Source: JANLYQ01 sp031365725
Lineage (GTDB): Bacteria; Actinomycetota; Actinomycetes; JACCUZ01
Reading direction: 5' to 3'
NCBI GenBank assembly: GCA_031365725.1
Contig: JANLYQ010000008.1
Coordinates: forward strand, 1-10,918
DNA length: 10,918 nt
Part shown: positions 1-8,125 of the stretch, piece after piece
Layout of the letters: every line of letters begins with the position of its first letter
Position numbering within the stretch: position 1 is the stretch's first letter
The notes under the pieces: model-generated
Databases searched by the model: none
Told to the model about the DNA's origin: nothing
What the model saw: only the letters and a program-made list of their open reading frames with translations
Position numbers and translations under genes: made by a program

Positions 1-1
1 C

Positions 2-304
2 GACAAGAACGGCCTCACCAAACAGGAGATCTGCGATCAGATCTCCGACGCCCTGCGAATCGGCCGGCTTCGGCACGCCGCAGGGGTCACCGAACCAACC
101 GCCTTCTGGCACGAGGTCGCCCATGCGATGGGCGTCAGCGCCAGTGGCAGCAAGACGGCGATCGCCCGGCGGATCGCCGAGTCACAGGGTGAGCATTGGC
201 CTGAGGAAGGAGACTCGACAGATCGGGCTTCCGGCGGGGGCGACACCGTCACAGCCGCGGGCCTCCTCGCTGATCGACGGGCCGTGCGCCGCTTCCAGTC
301 CTAG
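2..304 (+). CDS. C-terminal part of an unrecognised protein with a SAP-like helical segment (5' end outside window)
   Basis: An open frame runs from the window edge to a TAG at 302-304 and gives about 100 residues with no start visible. The fragment begins DKNGLTKQEICDQ and looks helical. It then has a GSKTAIARRIAES stretch, which resembles the second helix of SAP-like DNA-binding folds. The tail is Gly/Ser-rich (SGGGDTVTAAGLL) and ends in a basic helix. I do not recognise the family. A C-terminal DNA-binding module, for instance of a restriction-type or other accessory protein, is only a guess. By my count 22 of 100 codons end in A or T, visibly more than in the core genes to the right. That is still coding-like, but it suggests a different history. 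The gene converges on the tRNA-Ala transcript, with a strong hairpin (396-433) between them. The frame is fairly secure; the function is not. Confidence 0.6.
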   Translation, partial: DKNGLTKQEICDQISDALRIGRLRHAAGVTEPTAFWHEVAHAMGVSASGSKTAIARRIAESQGEHWPEEGDSTDRASGGGDTVTAAGLLADRRAVRRFQS

Positions 305-318
305 GCGCGTCGCCGCCT

Positions 319-352
319 GTGCCACATTCGTGCCACACATGGGGGGCACGAA
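319..352. repeat. Tandem GTGCCACA repeat plus inverted repeat
   Basis: GTGCCACA occurs at 319-326 and again at 330-337, an 11-bp period close to one helical turn. The second copy also forms the left arm of a perfect 8-bp inverted repeat, TTCGTGCC (327-334) and GGCACGAA (345-352), with a 10-nt loop. No T-run follows on either strand, so it is not a classical intrinsic terminator. It could be a protein-binding site or part of a recombination site near the tRNA. The function is unknown. Confidence 0.5.
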
Positions 353-395
353 GGGACAGAAGCGGCTATCAGTGGTCCTCGGTGGATAGTCGCTT

Positions 396-433
396 GGCGG
401 GTTCACGCAGGCTGCGACCTGCGGAGACCCGCC
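396..433 (-). terminator. Two-tier hairpin downstream of tRNA-Ala, probable terminator
   Basis: The outer arms GGCGGGT (396-402) and ACCCGCC (427-433) pair over 7 bp. After a 3-by-3 internal mismatch, CGCAGG (406-411) and CCTGCG (418-423) pair over 6 bp around a 6-nt loop. The structure begins 20 nt past the tRNA-Ala 3' end and lies between two convergent transcription units, where a terminator is expected. It has no U-tract, which is common for actinobacterial terminators. Its symmetry means it could serve both directions. Factor-dependent termination or an RNA-processing role are alternatives. Confidence 0.5.
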
Positions 434-453
434 GCTATACAGGTCAAGAAGGG

Positions 454-526
454 TGGAGACGAGGGGACTCGAACCCCTAACCCCCGCCTTGCAAAGGCGG
501 TGCTCTGCCAGTTGAGCTACGCCCCC
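454..526 (-). tRNA. tRNA-Ala (anticodon UGC)
   Basis: This is a complete 73-nt cloverleaf. The acceptor strands GGGGGCG and CGTCTCC pair with two G-U pairs, and the discriminator is A. The D arm is GCTC/GAGC. The anticodon stem CCGCC/GGCGG encloses loop TTTGCAA, which gives UGC. The T arm AGGGG/CCCCT has loop TTCGAGT. CCA is not encoded: the bases after the discriminator are CCC. It is the last core gene of the cluster, downstream of tRNA-Ile and the DLW protein. Its 3' end faces the accessory-looking DNA, so it is a possible integration site. Confidence 0.97.
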
Positions 527-575
527 GAGGGGGATGTTGCTGTGCGGTGTCGCTCGTGCGGATGTGCTGGTGCGG

Positions 576-713
576 TCAGTCGACCTTGTCGGTGGCCTCG
601 GCCCAGAGGTCGGCCTCTGCGCCACGGTCGGCGACAGCCTTCTTCCAGGCGAGCAGGCCACCGACGGCTGCTGCCACCGTGGCCAGCAGGGTGGCGGTGC
701 TCTTCTTCGCCAT
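576..713 (-). CDS. DLW-39-type small protein, 45 residues
   Basis: This is a 45-residue frame between the two tRNA genes. It starts ATG (711-713) and ends TGA (576-578). The start is supported by an AGGAAGG Shine-Dalgarno at 720-726 with a 6-nt spacer. The protein begins MAKKSTATLL, followed by an Ala/Val/Gly/Leu-rich hydrophobic stretch (about residues 8-23) long enough for one membrane helix. A basic WKK and a charged tail follow, containing ADLWAEATD (residues 34-42). The DLW motif near the C-terminus, the small size and the location near the dnaA-gyrA region match the actinobacterial DLW-39 family, whose function is not known to me. Its position between tRNA-Ile and tRNA-Ala suggests co-transcription with stable RNA. 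Topology is inferred: cytoplasmic Lys-rich N-terminus, then either a membrane helix or an amphipathic anchor. Confidence 0.85.
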   Translation of the reverse strand: MAKKSTATLLATVAAAVGGLLAWKKAVADRGAEADLWAEATDKVD

Positions 714-719
714 CGGCAG

Positions 720-726
720 CCTTCCT
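720..726 (-). promoter_or_regulatory. Shine-Dalgarno of the DLW protein
   Basis: AGGAAGG on the minus strand lies 6 nt before the ATG at 713. It is a strong, well-spaced site that fixes the start of this very short gene and argues that it is translated. Confidence 0.75.
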
Positions 727-729
727 GAA

Positions 730-742
730 GCCGTGAAACGGC
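730..742 (-). repeat. Small hairpin upstream of the DLW ribosome binding site
   Basis: GCCGT (730-734) and ACGGC (738-742) form a perfect 5-bp stem with a 3-nt loop, 3 nt upstream of the Shine-Dalgarno. It lies between the tRNA-Ile 3' end and the DLW start. It could mark the 5' end of the mRNA left after tRNA processing, or be coincidence in GC-rich DNA. Confidence 0.3.
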
Positions 743-775
743 GGCCGACCGCGGAGCTGCGGCGGACACGTCGAG

Positions 776-849
776 TGGGCCTAAGTGGATTTGAACCACT
801 GACCTCTGCCTTATCAGGGCAGCGCTCTAACCAACTGAGCTATAGGCCC
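776..849 (-). tRNA. tRNA-Ile (anticodon GAU)
   Basis: This is a complete 74-nt cloverleaf. The acceptor GGGCCTA/TAGGCCC is fully paired, with discriminator A. The D arm is GCTC/GAGC with loop AGTTGGTTA. The anticodon stem CTGCC/GGCAG encloses CTGATAA, which gives GAU. The T arm AGTGG/CCACT has loop TTCAAAT. CCA is not encoded. It lies 41 bp after the DUF3566 stop and 62 bp before the DLW protein start. A tRNA-Ile/tRNA-Ala pair next to gyrA is common in actinobacteria outside the rRNA operons. Confidence 0.97.
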
Positions 850-864
850 CGGGCGCGCCGGGCA

Positions 865-894
865 ACACTACTACGACTCGTGCGGGGGTCTCAG
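865..894 (-). promoter_or_regulatory. Candidate promoter of the tRNA-Ile/DLW/tRNA-Ala unit
   Basis: On the minus strand CTGAGA (889-894, like TTGACA) is followed after 18 bp by TAGTGT (865-870, like TATAAT), 15 bp before the tRNA-Ile 5' end. The -35 overlaps the DUF3566 stop codon. The stretch after the -10 is almost all G/C, like the discriminators of stringently controlled stable-RNA promoters. The match to consensus is only moderate. Confidence 0.35.
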
Positions 895-1396
895 ACGTCC
901 TCGGTGAACGTCACGTGCAGGCCGCCGACCAGGCTGGCGGCCAGGTTGTAGAGGAAGGCCGCCAGGGTGGACAGCGCGGTCATGAGCACCAGGTTGACCA
1001 CCGAGAGTGCGATCGTGATCGACATGACCCGGCTCAGCCCGATGTAGTCGAGGATGTTGACGCCCTGGGACGTGTCGCTGGATCGGGTGACCTTCTCCAC
1101 GGCCTGCCCGACCGAGGTGAACACCCCGATCGTGTCGAGCACCGACCACAGGACGAACACCGCGACGACGGCGACCACCGCGGCTGCGAGCGCGAGCAGG
1201 AACGACAGCTTCATCACCGACCACGGGTCGATCCGGCCGAGCACCAGCCGAGCCTTCCGGGCCTTGACCCGCGCCGCCGGCCGGGCCGCGGCGGGCGCGG
1301 TGTAGGAATCGGTTGCGGCCGGGGTCACGGCGGCCATCGTGGTGGTCGGCTGCCCGCCGCGCCACCCCTCGTACTGACTCGGTCCCTCGGGACTAC

Positions 1397-1400
<4 letters not shown>
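891..1400 (-). CDS. DUF3566 transmembrane protein coupled to gyrA
   Basis: The product is a 169-residue membrane protein. Residues 1-50 are Ala/Pro/Thr-rich and end in a basic patch (RVKARKARL). A conserved-looking block, RIDPWSVMKLSF (56-67), leads into a first membrane helix (about 64-88). A soluble segment of about 35 residues follows, then a second helix (about 125-150). The length, the DPWSVMKLSF block and the place after gyrA match the DUF3566 family of actinobacteria, whose function is not established. The start is GTG at 1398-1400, overlapping the gyrA stop as GTGA. A GGAGGTGA Shine-Dalgarno inside gyrA (1408-1415) has a 7-nt spacer, so translation is probably coupled to gyrA. An ATG further in (residue 22) lacks such a site. 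Membrane insertion is inferred from hydrophobicity. Confidence 0.9.
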
Positions 1401-4039
<2,639 letters not shown>

Positions 4040-4040
4040 G

Positions 4041-4053
4041 AGGAGCTTCTCCT
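4041..4053 (-). promoter_or_regulatory. gyrA ribosome binding site inside a small hairpin
   Basis: The gyrA Shine-Dalgarno AGGAG (minus strand, 4049-4053) can pair perfectly with CTCCT (4041-4045) across a 3-nt loop, just before the GTG start at 4039. The spacer from the SD to the start is 9 nt. If formed, the hairpin hides the SD; ribosomes or transcription state could modulate it. No separate gyrA promoter was recognised in the 62-bp gap after gyrB. Confidence 0.5.
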
Positions 4054-4101
4054 AGATGGCGTACGGCGAGCGGCGAGACGGTCAGCCACGGTGCGATGTC
4101 G

Positions 4102-6195
4102 TCAGATGTCGAGGAACCGGACGTCCTTGGCGTTGCGCTGGATGAACCTGCGTCGGCTCTCGACGTCCTCACCCATCAGCTCGGTGAACATGATGTCGGC
4201 GAGCGCGGCGTTCTCGAGGGTGACCTGGAGCAGGATGCGTTTCTCCGGGTCCATCGTGGTGTCCCAGAGCTCGTCGTTGTTCATCTCGCCAAGACCCTTG
4301 TAGCGCTGGATGCCCTCGCCCTTGAGCAGCTTCTTGCCGGCCGCTTCGCCGCTCGCCTGCAGGGCGTCCTTCTCGCGGTCGGAGTAGGCATACTCGGGCT
4401 CCGCGGGGCGGGCCCACTTGAGCTTGTAGAGCGGCGGTTGGGCCAGGAACACGTGACCCTGCTCGACGACCTCGGGCATGAAGCGGAACAGCAACGTGAG
4501 CAGCAGGGTGCGGATGTGCTGGCCGTCGACGTCGGCGTCGGCCATCAGCACGACCTTGTGGTAGCGCAGGCGAGCCAGGTCGAACTCGTCGCCCTGGATG
4601 CCGGTGCCCAGGGCGGAGATGATGGCCTGGACCTCCTGGTTGCCGAGCACCCGGTCGAGCCGGGCGCGCTCGACGTTGAGGATCTTGCCGCGGATCGGCA
4701 GGATCGCCTGGATGCGCTGGTCCCGACCCTGCTTGGCGGGGCCACCGGCCGAGTCGCCCTCGACGATGAAGAGTTCGCACTCCTCCGGGTTGGTGGACTG
4801 GCAGTCGGCCAGCTTGCCGGGAAGGCTGCCGCCCCCGAGCAGACCCTTGCGGCTGCGCGCCGCATCGCGAGCCTTGCGCGCCGCCAGGCGCGCGACGGCA
4901 GCACCCTGGGCCTTGCGCGCGATCTCCTTGCCCTCGGTGGGGTTCTTCTCGAACCACTCTCCGAGGCGGTCGTTGACGATCTTCTGGACGAACGACTTGG
5001 CCTCGGTGTTGCCCAGCTTGGTCTTCGTCTGACCCTCGAACTGGGGCTCGGCCAGCTTGACGCTCACGATGGCCGTCAGCCCCTCACGGACGTCGTCGCC
5101 GGTGAGGTTGGCGTCCTTCTCCTTGAGGATGTTCCAGTCGCGCGCGAACTTGTTGACCAGTGTCGTCAACGCGGCCCGGAAGCCTTCCTCGTGGGTGCCG
5201 CCCTCATGGGTGTTGATGGTGTTGGCGAAGGTGTGCACCGACTCGGTGAAACCGGTGTTCCACTGCATGGCCACCTCGAGGGAGAGCCCACCGGAGCCAT
5301 CGTCGGATCCGCCGGCGTCGGACTCGGCCTCGATGGCCACGACAGTGCGGTGCACCGGGTCCTTGCGCGCACCGAGGAAGTTGACGTAGTCGACAAGGCC
5401 GCCGTCGTACCTGTAGACGACCTCGGTCGGCGTGGTCTCCTCGACCTCGTCGAGCTCGTGCTCCTCGACGGCCGCCGGGCGCTCGTCGCGCAGCACGATG
5501 GTGAGGCCCTTGTTCAAGAACGCCATCTCACGCAACCGGGTCGACAGCGTCTCGAAGCTGTACGTCGTGGTCTCGAAGATGTCGGCCGAGGCCCAGAAGG
5601 TGATGGTCGTGCCCGTGCTGTCGGCGACCCCGCCCCTGGCCAGCGGCGCATCGGGCACGCCCACGCTGTAGGTCTGGGTCCACAGGTGCCCCTCACGCTG
5701 GATCTCCACGGCCAGCGTCGAGGACAGGGCGTTGACGACCGAGACCCCGACTCCGTGCAGACCGCCGGAGACCTTGTAGCCGCCGCCACCGAACTTGCCA
5801 CCGGCGTGCAGGACCGTCAACACCACCTCGACGGCCGAGCGGCCCTCGCTCTCGACGTTGTCCACGGGGATGCCGCGGCCGTTGTCGACGACCCGGACAC
5901 CGCCGTCCGCGAGCAGGGTGATCTCGATCCGGTCGCAGTAGCCGGCCAGCGCCTCGTCGACCGCGTTGTCGACGACCTCGTAGACCAGGTGGTGCAGACC
6001 GCGCTCGCCGGTCGAGCCGATGTACATGCCCGGGCGCTTGCGGACCGCCTCGAGACCCTCGAGCACCTGGATCGAGTTGGCGTCGTAGGACCGGGGCGCC
6101 TCGGGCACCGCTGGTGGCGTAGCGAGGGCGGTCGGCCCGGCCGGGGACTCGTCTGCTGCGGTGGTGGGCTCGGTCGGCTGGGCCGGCTGGGTCAC
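4102..6195 (-). CDS. gyrB: DNA gyrase subunit B
   Basis: GyrB is the ATPase subunit of gyrase and partner of the adjacent gyrA. From the GTG at 6193-6195 it has 697 residues. Residues 1-36 form a Pro/Ala/Thr-rich extension. The GHKL ATPase follows: EVVDNAVDEA (73-82, with Glu73 as the expected catalytic base and Asn77 for Mg), DNGRGIP (104-110), GGLHGVGVSVVNALS (144-158) and the QTK loop QTKTKLGN (389-396). The TOPRIM domain has EGDSAGG (479-485) and the acidic triad DADVD (553-557). QRYKGLGEMN (630-639) lies in the C-terminal region that contacts GyrA. The start choice rests on GAGAGG at 6202-6207 with a 6-nt spacer. The frame is open 63 codons further upstream, but that extension would run through the likely promoter and has no family-like sequence. 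The gene ends 62 bp before gyrA. Confidence 0.97.
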   Translation of the reverse strand: MTQPAQPTEPTTAADESPAGPTALATPPAVPEAPRSYDANSIQVLEGLEAVRKRPGMYIGSTGERGLHHLVYEVVDNAVDEALAGYCDRIEITLLADGGVRVVDNGRGIPVDNVESEGRSAVEVVLTVLHAGGKFGGGGYKVSGGLHGVGVSVVNALSSTLAVEIQREGHLWTQTYSVGVPDAPLARGGVADSTGTTITFWASADIFETTTYSFETLSTRLREMAFLNKGLTIVLRDERPAAVEEHELDEVEETTPTEVVYRYDGGLVDYVNFLGARKDPVHRTVVAIEAESDAGGSDDGSGGLSLEVAMQWNTGFTESVHTFANTINTHEGGTHEEGFRAALTTLVNKFARDWNILKEKDANLTGDDVREGLTAIVSVKLAEPQFEGQTKTKLGNTEAKSFVQKIVNDRLGEWFEKNPTEGKEIARKAQGAAVARLAARKARDAARSRKGLLGGGSLPGKLADCQSTNPEECELFIVEGDSAGGPAKQGRDQRIQAILPIRGKILNVERARLDRVLGNQEVQAIISALGTGIQGDEFDLARLRYHKVVLMADADVDGQHIRTLLLTLLFRFMPEVVEQGHVFLAQPPLYKLKWARPAEPEYAYSDREKDALQASGEAAGKKLLKGEGIQRYKGLGEMNNDELWDTTMDPEKRILLQVTLENAALADIMFTELMGEDVESRRRFIQRNAKDVRFLDI

Positions 6196-6396
6196 GGGAC
6201 ACCTCTCGTCGCAGGCCGTATCGACCCGGTACGCCGGGACAAAGGACTGATGCCCGGCAGTCCCCCATCCTAGTGGGTGAACTGCCCCCAGAACGGCCAC
6301 CACGGGCCCCTGGGGACGATTCTCCGCCGCGTTCCGGGGTGGGCTTGGCTCCCCCCACGCGACCAGGGGGTCACCACGGGCCACAGGGCGCCTCGC
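6196..6396. other. gyrB upstream spacer
   Basis: This 201-bp gap separates the DciA-like gene from gyrB. It holds the candidate promoter/dyad described separately and the gyrB Shine-Dalgarno (6202-6207). I see no further gene in it and no clear intrinsic terminator for the upstream dnaN-DciA transcript. The gyrase genes may therefore be read both from their own promoter and by read-through. Confidence 0.6.
6256..6286 (-). promoter_or_regulatory. Candidate gyrB promoter -10 within a dyad
   Basis: The minus-strand hexamer TAGGAT (6267-6272) is a good actinobacterial -10 and would start transcription about 65 nt before the gyrB GTG. It is centred in an imperfect palindrome: GGCAGT (6256-6261) and ACTGCC (6281-6286), with inner CCCA/TGGG arms. 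The -35 region is poor. A second inverted repeat, GGACTG (6244-6249) and CAGTCC (6258-6263), shares bases with the first. The dyad could be an operator or a supercoil-sensitive element. Confidence 0.45.
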
Positions 6397-6966
6397 TCAG
6401 CCGTAGGTGTCCCGCGGCCCCCGACCACGGACGGTGAACAGGCCCTTCTTCCACGACGGCGCCGAGGGGCCGCGCACCGTCACCGAGGTGACGACCCCGG
6501 CGCCGAGCTCAACGGCCAGTCGGGCCAGCAGGGTGGTCGACAGGAGCCGGATCTGGGTCGCCCACGCCGTCGAGTCGGTGGCGACCACGAGAGCCCCCTC
6601 GTCGAAGGACACCGGGACGGCATGTGCCGCGACCTCCGGTCCGACGATCGACGCCCAGCGGCCCATGACGCCACCGACGGCGACGTCGGTGTCCCAGCCG
6701 CGCTCGGTGACCAGCCGCTCGAGCGTGGGCGCGAGCAGCTGAGGGTCCCGGTCGTCCGGGTGAGCACCGCTGCGCATCTCAGGCGCGCGTCGGGCCCACC
6801 GGCGTTCCCGCTGGGCGCGCGTCTCGGTGGTGTCAGCCCCGCTGGTCGGTGGCAGTGGGCGGCCAGGCAGCAGCCCTCGACGCCGGGCTTCGGACCTGGC
6901 GCCGGCCAGGGCCGCGCGGGCGACATCGACGCCACTGCGCCGTGGCTGGGTGTCGTCGTTGCTCAT
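6397..6966 (-). CDS. DciA-type DUF721 protein
   Basis: The product has 189 residues. The N-terminus carries a basic helix (DVARAALAGARSEARRR, 14-30) and a charged linker to about residue 75. A C-terminal DUF721 domain (about 78-175) follows, with W104 in MGRWASIVG, the strand/helix block LVVATDSTAWATQIRLL (126-142) and a basic end VRGPSAPSWKKG (164-175). DUF721 proteins include DciA, a helicase operator that works with DnaA and DnaB in bacteria lacking the phage-derived loaders DnaC/DnaI. A role in loading the replicative helicase is therefore likely but inferred from the family. The start ATG (6964-6966) overlaps the recF stop as ATGA, implying translational coupling. Its own SD is weak (GAGGTG, 12 nt away). 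The actinobacterial N-terminal extension is longer than in compact DciA forms. Confidence 0.88.
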   Translation of the reverse strand: MSNDDTQPRRSGVDVARAALAGARSEARRRGLLPGRPLPPTSGADTTETRAQRERRWARRAPEMRSGAHPDDRDPQLLAPTLERLVTERGWDTDVAVGGVMGRWASIVGPEVAAHAVPVSFDEGALVVATDSTAWATQIRLLSTTLLARLAVELGAGVVTSVTVRGPSAPSWKKGLFTVRGRGPRDTYG

Positions 6967-8105
6967 CGCACCCGCCGCACCTCGGCGCCCATCACGTCGA
7001 CGCGCGCGCCGGCCAGCGCTTCCGGCACGTCGCCGGGCACCGCCGCGGTGACCAGCACCTGCTCCGCACCCTTGACCATGTCCGCCAGCCGAGCCCTGCG
7101 GTGGTCGTCGAGCTCGGCGAACACGTCGTCGAGGACGAGCACCGGCTCACCACCGGCGTCGGTCTCGGCCCGCAGCAGGTCGTACGACGCCAGCCGCAGC
7201 GCCAACGCGAAGGACCACGACTCACCGTGGCTGGCGTAGCCCTTGGCAGGCAACGGCCCGAGCGTCAGCAGCAGCTCGTCACGGTGCGGCCCGACCAACG
7301 ACACCCCCCGTTCCAGCTCGGCCTTGCGTACCTCCGCCACCTGATGCAGCAGTGCAGCCGCGAGCAGCTCGCGGTCGGCAACCAGGGGGACGTCGGCCCC
7401 CATCGAGCTGCGGTAGGCGATCTCCGCCGGACCGCTGGAGGCAAAGCTCGACTCGGCCACCGCCTGATAGGCCTTGTCGACCAATGGCCGCAACGCCTCG
7501 ACCAGCTCGATCCGGCCGGCCAGCAGCTCTGCGCCCGCCGCGGCGAGGTGGGTGTCCCACACCTCGAGGGTGCGTAGGTCGACCGACCCGGCCCGACCTC
7601 TCCCCGACCGCAGGAGGGCGTTCCGCTGCTTGAGCACCCGGTCGTAGTCGCTGCGCACCCCGGCGTACCGCGGAGTGCGCTGGACCAGCAGGTCGTCGAG
7701 GAAGCGCCGGCGTTCCGCCGGGTCGCCCTTCACCACCGCCAGGTCCTCGGGGGCGAACAGCACGGTGCGCAGGATGCCCAGCACCTCCCGCGGTCGGGCG
7801 ACCGGGGAGCGGTTGACCCGGGCCCGGTTCACCCGGCCCGGGGTAATCTCGACCTCGACCAGCAGCGAACGGTCATCGCGCACGACCGACCCGCGGACCA
7901 CGGCGCGCTCGGCGCCGAGGCGCACCAGCGGCGCATCCGCAGCGACGCGGTGCGAGCCCAGCGTGGCGAGATAGCCGATCGCCTCGACCAGATTCGTCTT
8001 GCCCTGACCGTTCGGGCCCACCAGCGCAGTCACGCCGGGGTCGAGGGCGAGCTCGACCTCGGGATAGGACCGGAAGTCGCGCAGCGACAGGTGCGCGACT
8101 CTCAT
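6963..8105 (-). CDS. recF: DNA replication and repair protein RecF
   Basis: This is a 380-residue SMC/ABC-type ATPase that binds gapped DNA and, with RecO and RecR, helps load RecA. The family start MRVAHLSLRDFRSY is present, so the ATG at 8105 is firm. Walker A is GPNGQGKT (30-37). The signature region is SHGES (292-296). Walker B with the D-loop is VLVLDDVFAELD (322-333). The length is typical (about 360-400). The gene follows gnd after 20 bp and overlaps the DciA-like gene by 4 nt. The 20 bp before the ATG contain a run of C and no purine-rich Shine-Dalgarno, so initiation may depend on upstream translation or be inefficient, consistent with the low abundance usual for RecF. Confidence 0.97.
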   Translation of the reverse strand: MRVAHLSLRDFRSYPEVELALDPGVTALVGPNGQGKTNLVEAIGYLATLGSHRVAADAPLVRLGAERAVVRGSVVRDDRSLLVEVEITPGRVNRARVNRSPVARPREVLGILRTVLFAPEDLAVVKGDPAERRRFLDDLLVQRTPRYAGVRSDYDRVLKQRNALLRSGRGRAGSVDLRTLEVWDTHLAAAGAELLAGRIELVEALRPLVDKAYQAVAESSFASSGPAEIAYRSSMGADVPLVADRELLAAALLHQVAEVRKAELERGVSLVGPHRDELLLTLGPLPAKGYASHGESWSFALALRLASYDLLRAETDAGGEPVLVLDDVFAELDDHRRARLADMVKGAEQVLVTAAVPGDVPEALAGARVDVMGAEVRRVR

Positions 8106-8125
8106 GATCGGGGGGACGCTGACAT

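Noticed and set aside
315..346. Possible remnant of a phage-integrase C-terminal tail (V-W-H-E-C-G-T in one minus-strand frame)
   Set aside because: The frame is closed by a stop about a dozen codons upstream and shows no other integrase motif. A seven-residue resemblance is not evidence.
182..799. A 205-codon minus-strand open frame
   Set aside because: It runs straight through tRNA-Ala and over the DLW gene in another frame. Its product is Arg/Pro-rich with no family features, so it is an artefact of high GC.
4096..6273. Plus-strand open frame of 725 codons antisense to gyrB
   Set aside because: High GC3 on the gyrB strand removes antisense stops. The product has low complexity and no domain, and gyrB fully explains the region.
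6196..6384. Longer gyrB start at 6384 adding 63 residues
   Set aside because: The extra segment covers the likely promoter and has no GyrB-like sequence, while the GTG at 6195 has a well-spaced SD.
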